The translations under genes and the position numbers were made by a program. Of a stretch of DNA of 64,000 nucleotides, positions 1 through 10,347 are shown one piece after another. Where the stretch lies: positions 62,251,888 through 62,315,887 of the forward strand of contig NC_052020.1 in NCBI RefSeq assembly GCF_015832195.1, read 5' to 3'. This stretch comes from Motacilla alba alba (Eukaryota; Chordata; Aves; Passeriformes; Motacillidae). Numbering within the stretch: position 1 is the first letter of the stretch; each line of letters starts with the position of its first letter. Under the pieces are notes generated by a model that saw only the letters and a program-made list of their open reading frames with translations, was not told where the DNA came from and did no database searches.

Positions 1-2132
1 AGATACCCCACAATGGCCCTGGGAGCACAGAAAGCAGCAAGAGAGATGTTTAGTGGGGTTTTATCACTGCTCTGCTCCCCTCAATCAGGTACATCTCCTT
101 CCAGCAAGGAGCTGTGACAAAGGCTTCTGCCCCCAGCCCCAGCATGGGGGGACTGATTCGGTGTTAAACCAAGTTCAGCACTGCTGCCTGGTGCCACTGA
201 AACAACCTTCACTTACTGCAGTACTAAGTCTAGCAGTTATAACCATAAAATTCAAATCTTTTCTCTCCAGAAATAAAACTAAAAGGGGATATTTAAATTC
301 TACCTAAGAAGGAGAAGGAAGTGAAAGCGATGAAATAAGTAGTAACTAAGTGGTACTACAAAGTACCACTTTGTAAAGGTTGGATACCAAAAGGTCAGTG
401 CCTTTAAAACAGACATTCAGGTATGGAAGCAGCAATGTGGCATTTAGTTTGCACAGACTCAGTGTTTAACTGAGCATTTACACTGCAGGTTGCTAAAATG
501 ATGGGATGCAAATGAAAAACATGTTTACATGTCCATGATCATTAAGCCTTTGTACTTCTGTGGAGATACAGGCAGAATAAGTATTAAAAAAGTAAAAAAG
601 TTTGTTGTGAACCTCTCCAATAACATAGTCATATCAGTCAGATAATCCCAGCTGCAATGCCTTTAAGAAGTGTTTTGTGTTCCAATTCACAGCAGAATAA
701 CTGAAAGACAAGGTGCCAACTCCCAGAGCACCAGAGAAACTCCTCTGGATCCTATTCTACAGTAGAATTTTTTTTAAAAAATCCGTTTAGAAGTCTAGAA
801 ACATTTTTATTTTCCTTGATTTTCACATTACTTTTGTTATGTCAGAGAAGTAAAGTCCATTTTGGAGGTATACATTCCACACAAACTTCCAAAAGCCGAG
901 TATTCTGCAAGATTAATGCTGTGGAATGAAAGCATCTTCATGCCAAAAGCCCTTGCAATGCTGCCCAAGGAATCCATCAGCTAGAGATTTCTCGCTGAAT
1001 TTGCATTCTCAGATGTGAAATATTCAAGACAAATACCAAAAAAGAGGAAGTGCAGTTCCCCTATAAATGGAACAGGAGTAGCATAACACCTTTACAGAAA
1101 CATTTGCTCTAGAGGACACAACAGTGAAGGACAACTACTGCTCTCAAGTCAGGGGGTTTATAAACAATTTGTGAGAGTTTTCTCAAGCCCAGCACATTGA
1201 CAGAGCTCCACTGGTGTGTGGGACAGCTCAATAAAAGACACAAAAGGCACTTGGAGCCCCGGGTTTGTCTTTGCAGCAGCAGCTGACACTGGGCAAATCT
1301 CTCACAGTTACCTCTGACTGAAATACAGCTGCAGCACCCATTAGTGTGACACTGAGCATGTTTGGGACAAAGATTATTTGATTTTCACCTTCTCCCAGAG
1401 TGCATCAACACGAAAGCATAACTGAATGAAATTGGGCATTTTTTTCTGAGGGAATGCCACCCTTCTGGCATCAGCCTCTCTGTCCCACTCTCCACGTCCC
1501 CAGTGTCATTGAAAGCAGGTCCAGCATCAAACTGGAATGTGCTCTGCAGCCCGGCAGGTTTCCACAGGCCTCCCTCATCATGAATTACTGAGGACAAGCC
1601 CACTGCAATGAAGGTGACTGTGATTCCCTCCTGGAAGGGCTCCCTCCCTGCACACTCACTTCAGAGTGCTTGGGTACAGAGCTGGAGGAACCCCAAACGG
1701 ACAGGTCCTGAGCAGGAGAGGCATGTAGAGGATGTGCTGTGCCAGCCAAACCCAGCCCAGTGAGCACAGCAGATCACTGAGCTCAAATTAAGGGCACCTC
1801 TACATTTCCCCCCCCTACATTTTCAGGTATTGGAGTGATAAAACAAACCAACATATTTTATTACTAGTACCATAAAACTGCCCAAAATCTATCCAATTTC
1901 CATATACATTATTTCTACAAAAATATGTAATTTAACATTCCTGATTTCATTATCCAGTATGTGACAGAGCTAGTGAAAACTTGTTATGGAGCTTTGGCAA
2001 GGTTTACATTCAATAGAAAAGTTTATATTGATTCCTTAAGTTCCCTTCTCCCCCCAAATTCAAATGAATTTCATAATCCTATTATCACCAATAAAATCAC
2101 CAAGTAATTTTAAATAAAATTCTTTTAACTAC
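1..2132. other. Unique non-coding DNA, no gene seen
   Basis: The stretch is AT-rich with few CpGs and only short open frames (84 codons or fewer) that show no domain or codon pattern. It contains a small perfect inverted repeat at 348-371 and a C8 run at 1808-1815. The AATAAA hexamer near 1229 has no exon-like sequence upstream, so I do not treat it as a polyadenylation site. Confidence 0.6.
348..371. repeat. Short perfect inverted repeat
   Basis: The arms aagtggtact (348-357) and agtaccactt (362-371) are exact reverse complements around a four-base loop, acaa. Pairing stops at both outer ends. It could fold as a small hairpin, but nothing nearby suggests a role. Confidence 0.8.
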
Positions 2133-2522
2133 TGTTTGGGAGTTGCATGGCAAGGTTTTGGTAGTGGGGGGAGCGGGGAGGGCTGCAGGGGTGGCTGCAG
2201 TGAAAAGCTGCCAGAAGTTTCCCCCATGTCCAATGGAGCCAATGCCAGCAGCTCCAAGGGGGACGCGCAGCTGGCCAGGGCTGAGCCCATCAGCAATGGT
2301 GAATAACAGAGTAAAAAAGGGAGAAACTCCAGTGCAATGGCAGCACTGGCATTCAAGTGAGAATATGTGAGGGGAACAGCCCTGCAGCCCCCAGGGCTCT
2401 GCAGGAGGGGCAGGAGGTGCTCCAGGTGCCAGAGTGGAGACCCCCCTGCAGGTCCTGGGGGTCTGTGCCAGAGCAGGGGGATGCCCAAACCCATGGAAGC
2501 CCACGCTGGAGACTGGGTCTCA
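2133..2522 (+). mobile_element. Avian endogenous retrovirus LTR-like fragment (probably ERVL class)
   Basis: Ordered blocks match a long LTR family I recall from bird genomes: 'gcatggcaaggttttggtag', then 'agcccatcagcaatggt', then 'gagaatatgtgaggggaaca', then 'ggaggtgctccagg', and finally 'aagcccacgctggaga'. The start is placed at the TG of tgtttggg. The copy is degenerate: the segment around 2305-2320, where a TATA-like motif would be expected, is altered, and the 3' half is missing. The open frames on both strands here (up to 135 codons) are composition-driven and are not called. The class assignment is from memory; that it is a dispersed avian repeat is more secure than its name. Confidence 0.55.
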
Positions 2523-5169
2523 CACACACTGCTAAGAAATAGAGAACAAGTTTATCTTTTCTCCCAATCCACTGTTTCCTATACATCTCAGAAAAGTTTA
2601 TATGTGAGAAATGAAAAAAAAAAAATGCCTAGGAAAGGTAATGGACTGGTCTAACCCCCGCTGTAGCTTTCATGGAGTCAGCATTTCCATCAGGCAATAA
2701 GCACCCTGCTTTGCCCAGTGCTGGCCTCTTGTGTAACTCCCCAAACTAATGATGCCTCCCAAGCCCTGTGAGCAGCACTCCCCTGACAGGCAGCCAGACA
2801 AACCAGAGCAGACACACACAGCATCATAGCCCTAATATACTTTAAGATAGGGAGGAAGAGGTCAGCTAAAGCCTATTCTTGCAAAGAATAAAAAAAAAAA
2901 AAAAAAAAAGAGACTGGATTTCAGTCAGAAAATGCTTTCAAGGAAGTTTAACCTTCACTTTCTTAATTAACCTTCATTTTCTGGTCCTTTTGAGGGCTTA
3001 CGTGAACTGCCATAAAAGCCAAAGCAACAATTTGCTCCTTCAGTCTCACTGAACATAGCAGGAAGCCTTGTTCCAGAAAAAAACACTCCTATAGTATTTC
3101 AGCAAGACTTTGCAGGCACAGGTGTGCTATACATTCAGATTTTTGGACATTGCAAGGAACACTTCAAATGTCAGTGAAAGCCATTTCCAATTATCTCTGA
3201 AAATAATTGTAGAAACAGTACTCTTAAGCACGTATTTGTGGGATGTGTGATTTACACATGGGACATGAATCCACAAAGTTCCAAGGATTACAGAAAGCTA
3301 ATTTTAAAAATCTGATTTTTTTTACCGTTACTCAAAGACAGGACCATATCAGTAGAAACTCCTTTGCAGCTGGGTAGAGGGAGAAGGAAACCAGCACGGA
3401 GGGGAGGTGAACTTTCAGAAGGGCCAGTTTTGCAAATGCAGGTATTTTCGGCTCCTTACTGACTCGTGCCTTGAGCAGTTACGGGTCAGTGCTGTGTTCA
3501 AGCATCTCTCTGAAGTGGCAGCTCTTCAGCGAGGACAGCAGCCTGTCCCCAGGCTGAGGCCTCACCCAGCTCTGCCAGCACAGACAGCTCAGGGGGAAAC
3601 AAGGCTCCTGACCCTGCCACGCACCCGAGGTTAGCAGCGCTCCTGTTTATGTACACCTCTGTCAAACTGGAGGGGACAGGTAGAAGGAAGTGCTGCTGCA
3701 GTACTGCACATTAATGGGCAGGGTGAGGACTTGGCACAAACCTGAACTCACGGTGAAACGAGCTCTCCCCAGGGCAGATTTGAGTCCCTGCATCCCTTGG
3801 GATTGGCATCACTTTCCTCCTGCCTTCATGTCCCCATGGCCAACGCTGCCATACCTGGCAGCCAGCCACAGCCTGTACCACCCACACCTCCAGGAGCCTC
3901 TCACAACCCGCTGGCAGCTGTGAGACAGCTCAGGGCAACCAGAGCTGGGTGCCAAGAGACAAGTGCTACAGGATGGGGGGGTCAGATTTGAGGGGAAGGT
4001 AGTGACTTTCCACAATCAGCACCCCAGAAACAGAGCTCATACTCCCTCTTACACCGGCCTTTGCCAAGTAACACATTGAACTTCCAGAGAACAAAACAGA
4101 ACCAATGTTTCTGTCCTGAAATCTTACTCAAGCAAAAGGCTTGGAGGTTTTTTTACCACAAAGACCAGGACTCTCTTACTTCAAGCTGCTTGTGTCACAA
4201 CAGAAGCACTCTGAATACGATGTTGGCTGCAGCCCAAAGCAAATCAACATGCCCTGCTTGAGGAAGGCACAGCTCATTCTCCTTCAGCTACCAGGTGTGC
4301 TGTTTAGATAGCCATCAGCTCAGAATGCCCCAGAAAGCAGTGATAACCAAGGCTCCTCAGTTGGGAGATCAGATATGGAACAAAAACCATTAAGTTTTCT
4401 GTGTTCACAGAAAAAAAACCATGAAAAGGAAGAGAAAAAGACCAAGGACCTCAGCCAAACCTACAACACTCAGTAAAGCACACTGGCAACACGGACAGCA
4501 CTTAGCAAACCTCTCCCTGAACTGCAGATGGTGCAACAGGACTGAGGGGTTTGGGATTTTTGGGATTGCTATTGTTGAGGGTTGGGTTGGTTTTAACATT
4601 GCAAAGGCGTCACTTCAGCTTTCCCACAGCAGGAGCACATGCCTGCTCCCAGGGAGGTGGTGCAATGAGCCACTGGACCCTGACCCTGGCTTGTTGGTGT
4701 TCCCAAGCACTCTGAGTGGCTTGGACTTGCCAAGGAGGGAACACTGACATCCCCTGGCACCATCTTTCCTCTTCTTTGATCACATGCTCTGATGTATCCA
4801 AAATCCATGTTTCATCCTGCACTTCTTGTATCAGCATCCATGACAGTATTGCAAGGCTGTGACAGTTGCCAAAAAGAAAAACTAATTGTAAGAGGGATGG
4901 CTGCAGGCTCAGCAATTCTCTCCTCTATCAGTCACCAGCCACGAGGGGAAATGAGAAGCAAAGAAGGTTGAACCTGATACAGAAAACAAAGGAGGCAGGG
5001 AGCCAGCTAAAGGGAGATGGGATGGCCTGTGCTGGAGTGAAAGAAATAAATCCAAAGAATGGTTACTAATATCAAGGGTCTGCAAGCAAAACTGCTAAAT
5101 CTCAGTGCTGCAGTGCAAGGAGCAGTGCAGAGACCTCACTGAAACAGCATCACCCTGCAGCAGCTCAGG
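2523..5169. other. Unique non-coding DNA with an A20 tract
   Basis: No gene is seen. The main landmark is the 20-base A run at 2890-2909. Open frames up to 108 codons have no recognisable content. The composition alternates between AT-rich stretches and mildly GC-rich ones (3540-3980, 4600-4760). Confidence 0.55.
2890..2909. repeat. Poly(A)20 tract
   Basis: Twenty uninterrupted A residues follow gcaaagaat. The preceding 250 bases do not resemble a known retroposon or a spliced messenger, so it is called a mononucleotide repeat rather than a retrocopy tail. Confidence 0.85.
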
Positions 5170-5237
5170 GCTGTGCAGTGTCCTGGGTGCAAGGAGTTGG
5201 TGTACAAGGAGTTGGTGCTGTGCAGTGTCCTGGGTGC
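5170..5237. repeat. 47-bp imperfect tandem duplication beside the 5.3-kb minisatellite
   Basis: The block gctgtgcagtgtcctgggtg occurs at 5170 and again at 5217, a spacing of 47 bp. Between them an 'aaggagttggtgtac' unit is itself repeated after 15 bp (5191 and 5206). It lies about 20 bp upstream of the larger array, so the locus seems prone to duplication. Confidence 0.75.
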
Positions 5238-5258
5238 CCTCTGCGAGGAGCAGATGGA

Positions 5259-5677
5259 ATGACACCCACCTGATGTGGTTACTACTATAGTTACTAATGA
5301 CACCCACCTGATGTGGTTACTACTATAGTTACTATTGACACCCACCTGATGTGGTTACTAATGGCACACACCTGATGTGGTTACTACTATAGTTACTAAT
5401 GACACACACCTGATGTGGTTACTAATGGCACACACCTGATGTGGTTACTACTATAGTTACTATTGACACACACCTGATGTAGTTACTATTGGCACACACC
5501 TGATGTAGTTACTACTATAGTTACTATTGACACACACCGGATGTAGTTACTACTATAGTTACTATTGGCACACACCTGACGTAGTTACTATTGGCACACA
5601 CCTGATGTAGTTACTAATGACACACACACCTGATGTGGTTACTACTATAGTTACTACTGACACACACCTGACGTGTG
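5259..5677. repeat. Minisatellite of mixed 38-bp and 26-bp units (about 12.5 copies)
   Basis: The long unit reads atgacacccacctgatgtgg followed by ttactactatagttacta (38 bp). The short unit lacks 12 bp of the ttactactatag segment (26 bp). The order from 5259 is long, long, short, long, short, long, short, long, long, short, short, long (40 bp, with an extra CA), then a partial unit that breaks into unique DNA near 5677. The lengths sum exactly: the 13th unit begins at 5657. Most units carry CACCTG, an E-box core, and the long units carry the 8-bp palindrome actatagt. Substitutions change gradually along the array (cacccac to cacacac; gtggtt to gtagtt and back). Confidence 0.95.
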
Positions 5678-6115
5678 CAGGCGCAGTTACTGTCAGTGCT
5701 TCACATTTATGGAGCACAGTCAGGGAATGCCTCAATCTGCCAGGCAGAGGCGAGGCCTCATCTGGAGGGGCTGGAGGAGTGCTCCCCTGTCCTTGCCGTG
5801 GCCATCCCTCCTGCAGCTGCCCTGTGGGACTCGGACAGGCTGGCACAGCCGGCACACGGGACACAGACCCGCAGCACAGGCCACAGCACCGTGGGCACAG
5901 CCACGGGCAGGAGACGCCAGAGGTGGCAGAGAAGGGGCAGAGCTCCCGGCATGGCCTTGCAGCCCTCTAGCCTCTCTCATCCAGCTGCTCCAACGCTGTT
6001 CTGCTGCCACTGCTGCCAAAACACGCTGGTTTCCCACTGCGCTCCTGCTGCTGCCCACCATCCTCTGAGACCCTGCGACCTGATCCCTGGGGCAGGCGGG
6101 ATGCCCGGAGGATGC
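5678..6115. other. GC-rich, moderately CpG-rich block
   Basis: The block follows the minisatellite directly. I count about 20 CpGs in roughly 440 bp, against very few in the AT-rich DNA after 6250. Several overlapping open frames up to 167 codons appear on both strands, as expected for GC-rich DNA; none shows a domain, so no gene is called. It could be a regulatory CpG cluster or a GC-biased remnant. Confidence 0.5.
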
Positions 6116-7368
6116 CAGGACCGGGACAGCACCCTTGAGACAAATTTAAATCCTGATAGTCCTTTCACACTCCCCTGAGTACAAAGGGAAGGGCATTCCT
6201 TATGCAGACCAGTGTGATCGAAGGCCTTGATGCAACACCCAGATCCTGCAGGGGATGTCAATCAGCATTTAGCAATCAATACTAGCAAAGAACAAGGCTT
6301 TTCCCACAGACATATGCCGTTTATGCTGTTCTCAAAACACCTGCATTTCCTTCAAAGAGAATAGTAAATAAAATTGATAGTATCTCTTTAATAAAAAAAA
6401 ATTGAGCTTCAGAGCAGAAATAGTTTCTTTCCAAAATATTACATTGATCACTGAAATTTGAAATCTAAGTTGAATTAAAGGCTTAATATGCCGTTATCCA
6501 ACTTTACTCTTTTCATGTTGGTCTTTGATCTGTGATATTTCTGTGCCATGGAGGAAAAAAAAAAAAAAGAAAAAGCCTACAAATGATCTCTCCATCACAT
6601 CAAGCCCTCAATTTTAGATTTACACAAAAGCCACAAGGCCAGGAAAGATCTTCCCATTTTCTGCATCTGATTTTCTGCTTTTATTTTGATAGCTTCTATG
6701 CATTACTGAAGATAGAAAATTAACGTACTAATGTCAGAAACAGTGATGTGTTAATGCGTTAATTATTGAGGAGTCTAAAAGCCTGAATTCATTTGTGCTG
6801 AATGGGTGCAAATTATCTGATAAACCTTTGATCATGACTTTCTGAGCTTCCCCTCCATTGGTTTAGTCTTCTCATTTATAGCCATGTCTAAACTGTTTGT
6901 GCATCCACATGGAATAAATCAGGCTCCCCAGAAATCTGCTTATTAACCTGCTTTGCAAGGACCTCCCAATCCACAGGTGAGGGGGATCTGGGACTAAGCT
7001 GCTCTTCCACACAGGCAGAGCAGCCTTACCAGAGGAGCTTTCTGCTTTAGGGAGCTCATGATTTTTATAAGCCCCTTAAATTATTTTGATTAAGGGGTTT
7101 TAGGGGTCAGATTAAGGTTTCCATATGCATTTCTATGCAAATCATGTGCAGCTGTGGGAAGTGGTTTTGTGGTTTGGTTTTGGATGTTGAGGGGATTTTT
7201 TTGAGCTGCAGGGTGGCACGGCCAGCCCCTCTGAGCACTGGAAGAGGAATCTCCCAGCCCGGGGGTCCCAGCACCCCCTGCCATCAGCGCTGCTCAGCCA
7301 TGCCCCAGCCACCCTGGAGGGGCATTTGCCCTTTGGCTAGCCCACCTGACACTCCTCAGTTCAGACAG
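6116..7368. other. AT-rich unique DNA with an A14 tract
   Basis: No gene is seen. The sequence is AT-rich from about 6250 to 6960 with an A14 run at 6555-6568, then becomes more GC-rich from 7200. Open frames are under 100 codons and unremarkable. Confidence 0.55.
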
Positions 7369-7426
7369 CAGTGTCCCCTGTCCCCACTGAGCCTACCCAG
7401 TGTCCCCTGTCCCCACTGAGCCTACC
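7369..7426. repeat. Exact 29-bp tandem duplication
   Basis: Two adjacent copies begin cagtgtcccctgtccccact, at 7369-7397 and 7398-7426, with no mismatch seen. The identity suggests a recent event or one kept uniform by slippage. Confidence 0.9.
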
Positions 7427-9853
7427 CAGCACAGCCACAGTGCAGGAGCCACCCACACAACTTCAGCTCAGTTTGGGATTTTTTATTTTTGCATCTTCAT
7501 ACAGAACTGCTCAAAACAAACCAGCCAGGGGTAAAACTTGCCCCAGATCTGTGGAACACTCAGCACTCCCTGCCTCTGGAAGCATCTATCACATACCCTG
7601 TGTAAAAAAAGTAAATTTTAAGTTACAGGTATAGAAGCTGAGATTAAAGTGACATAAACCAGAATGGTCAGATCACTTTTTTTCTTTTCCTTTTTACATT
7701 TACAGACAAGGGTAACCAACCACTGAATCAGTGTAATTTCCCTGGCCAAAGAGGGGGGAGTCTGGCTGATCAGGGGGTCCTCCCCATCTGCTGGGGACCT
7801 CTCTCCTCACAACATCACCTCAGAGACCCATGGAAGGCGAGCCATGGACATTGGGAACAATCTGAACCTCATCAGCTGTCCCCTAGGTTTCACCCAGGAA
7901 AGGATGAGTCCTGCAGGTGATGGTGGAGCTCTGCAGCTCACAGAATGAGCCCTCCAGGCCAGCGATGAGAAATGAGCCAGAGGGAGCCAGCAGGCGCTCC
8001 CCTGAGAGACACACACAGCATTGCCAGTGCTGTGGAAGACAGAGTGATGTCTCACATAGCAAGTGATCTATTTTTACCGGCTCAGAAAAATGCACTTGTC
8101 TTTGCTAGTTTAGAAACTGAGCCTGAAAAATTTGCACACAGCCTCACCTTACCCTCATGTACAAAATCTGCCCACTATGAGGAAGGATTTCAATCACTTG
8201 AAAAGCATCTACTTACACAATCAGTGCTTCCACCCCTAACACTGAGAGGCAGAATTCAGGGAAAGTGTTACCTATAGGATGTGCCATCTGTTTGAGAGAA
8301 GCCCACACATGCACAGATAGGGAAACAACTGTCTTCATTCCACCTTATGTTTATTCCACCTTCTGGCACATGCACAGGAGGACATGGGGCACCTAATGGT
8401 GTGCACTTCTCTATCCTGAGCCTCTGGGCTTTTGTTCTTCGAGTCCTGGACAAGTTTATTTATGCAGTTGCAGATGCTGGGCTATGGGTAGGACAAGCTG
8501 CTACTTTATTCTAGAAATAACATTTTCCACAAACACCTTGAATTCAGAACTTACGATATATTCCATTTGTGTGTGTAACAAATATTTATGTAATGCCTTT
8601 AGCTGGGAAAAGTCACCTTTATGGCTTCCTCTATTATTTTTCCTACAGGTGCTGCAAAGGAATCAACAACCATGCCACGCATTTGGGCAAGCAGAGCAGG
8701 TGCCTTAATGTGAAACCTTACAGTACCTCTGGAATCAAAGTCAGAATTTCTCCTAACTCCTACTTCTTAACCAATCATATGCACAGTCATTAAAATTAAA
8801 TTAAATGCACCTGCTGACAGCTCTTGACCTGTTTCAGGTCTGGTTTTTACCAGCTGTCATCCAGCCCAGCTCTAAGGAGAGCCTCAGCAAAGTGTCAGCA
8901 GGTGGCCCCAGTATGCAGGTGGCACCTTCCCTTCACTTTTGCCATCCCTCCACACTGCTGTGACCTTCATGCTGGCTTGGAGAAATCCTGAGACAAGGGA
9001 AGAGCTTCACTGTGTGAGCAGGAGTTATTGCACTTCCTGCTCATGTCTTTTCCTCCCAGCCTTTAGAAATGCCCAGGCACGTGCTCAGAGCATCAAGCCT
9101 GAGTTCATGTTTGCCCAATCCGTGCGCTGAGGCCAAGTGTCTCCTGTAACTCAGGGGCTGGCACAGGGAGCAGACGGGGCACCTGGAGCCTTCCCAGGCC
9201 TCAGCCCTGCTGATCTGGGCGCTGGGCCCTGGGCAGGGGGAGGCTGCTCTCAGCACCAGTGCATTTGTGTCTGTGGACCGGGTCTCTTCTGTGCTCAAAC
9301 TCATTTTTTTGTAAGGGAAGCTGAACTGGAATTGAAGAGCATGAGTTAAATATTTCATGTCATGCTGGAATATATAATTCATTATCAAATCCTTCAGAAA
9401 GGAAAAGATAAGATAGAGCTGCAAAAGCTTTAAATAAAGTATTTTCTGTACCCTCTAGACAGACTGATGGAAAAGTGCTTTCCTCCTTTCTGTTGGTGCT
9501 TTAAAGGAAATTAAAAAATAACATGATAGCAGTAAAAACAAATACTCAAAGTACATTTGAGGAATTATTTGTTATTGTTTGTAAACAGATGTAATTAATG
9601 TTTTATACACACTTATCTTGAAGTACTGTGTTGCACTTGTTTCCTCCACAATCCACAGCCTCTCTTAAGAGCGAGACAGATTGGCCCAGCCTGTGAGCAG
9701 CTCCACGCGTTGTGATCTGCTGTGATCACCTGGGGAGCCCCAGCCAGGAGAACGTGACAGTGTAGCTCTGACAGACCTGCTCCACTCATTCAGAGGAGAG
9801 ATCATTCCACAGGTCTGCTCTGCACGGGGTTTGTCACACTGGGATGGTGTGTG
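7427..9853. other. Unique non-coding DNA, no gene seen
   Basis: Ordinary mixed-composition sequence with open frames up to 127 codons, none with a recognisable motif. A pyrimidine-rich run ending in cctacag near 8648 resembles a 3' splice site, but no coherent exon follows. Confidence 0.5.
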
Positions 9854-10347
9854 GGATCACAAAATCATGGAGTTGTTTGGGTTGGAAGGGACCTCAAATC
9901 CCACCCACTGCCACCCCTGCCACGGCAGGGACACCTCCCACTGTCCCAGGCTGCTCCAGCCCCAGTGTCCAGCCTGGCCTTGGGCACTGCCAGGGATCCA
10001 GGGGCAGCCCCAGCTGCTCTGGGCACATGTGCCAGGGCCTACCCACCCTCCCAGGGAAGAATTTCTTCCTAATATTCCACCTAGCCCTGTCCTCTGGCAG
10101 TGTGATTGTAACAGACCCTGCTAAAATCTTTCTGATGGGTCCCCTTTAGTACTGAAGAGCACATTCAGGTCTCCCCAGACCCTCTCTCCCAGCTCTCCCA
10201 GCCTCTCCTCACAGCCGTGGCTCTCCAGAGCCCTTCCCTGGGCTCTGCCCAGCCTGTCCCTGTCTCTCCTGCACTGGGAGCCCAGCTCTGGACACGTTCT
10301 CCAGACTGGCCTCGCCAGGGCTGTGCAGAGGGGCAGGTCTGCCTCTA
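9854..10347 (-). mobile_element. CR1 LINE 3' end, minus strand
   Basis: Read on the plus strand, the fragment begins with the reversed CR1 tail (aaaatcatggagttgtttgg, then gttggaagggacctc). It continues through blocks typical of the avian CR1 3' untranslated region and terminal ORF2: 'ggctgctccagccccagtgt', 'tcaggtctccccagac', 'gagcccagctctggacacg' and 'gggctgtgcagaggggcagg'. At about 490 bp it is the longest CR1 piece in the window. It is 5'-truncated, as is usual for CR1, and has no intact reading frame. The overlapping plus-strand frames of 70-100 codons are shadows. Confidence 0.88.

Noticed and set aside
2640..2909. Processed retrocopy ending in the A20 tract.
   Set aside because: No upstream similarity to a known transcript, no open frame, and no clear flanking duplication.
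8560..8720. Possible exon after a pyrimidine-rich run ending cctacag near 8648.
   Set aside because: The following open frames are short, lack a donor site in a sensible position, and contain no recognisable protein.
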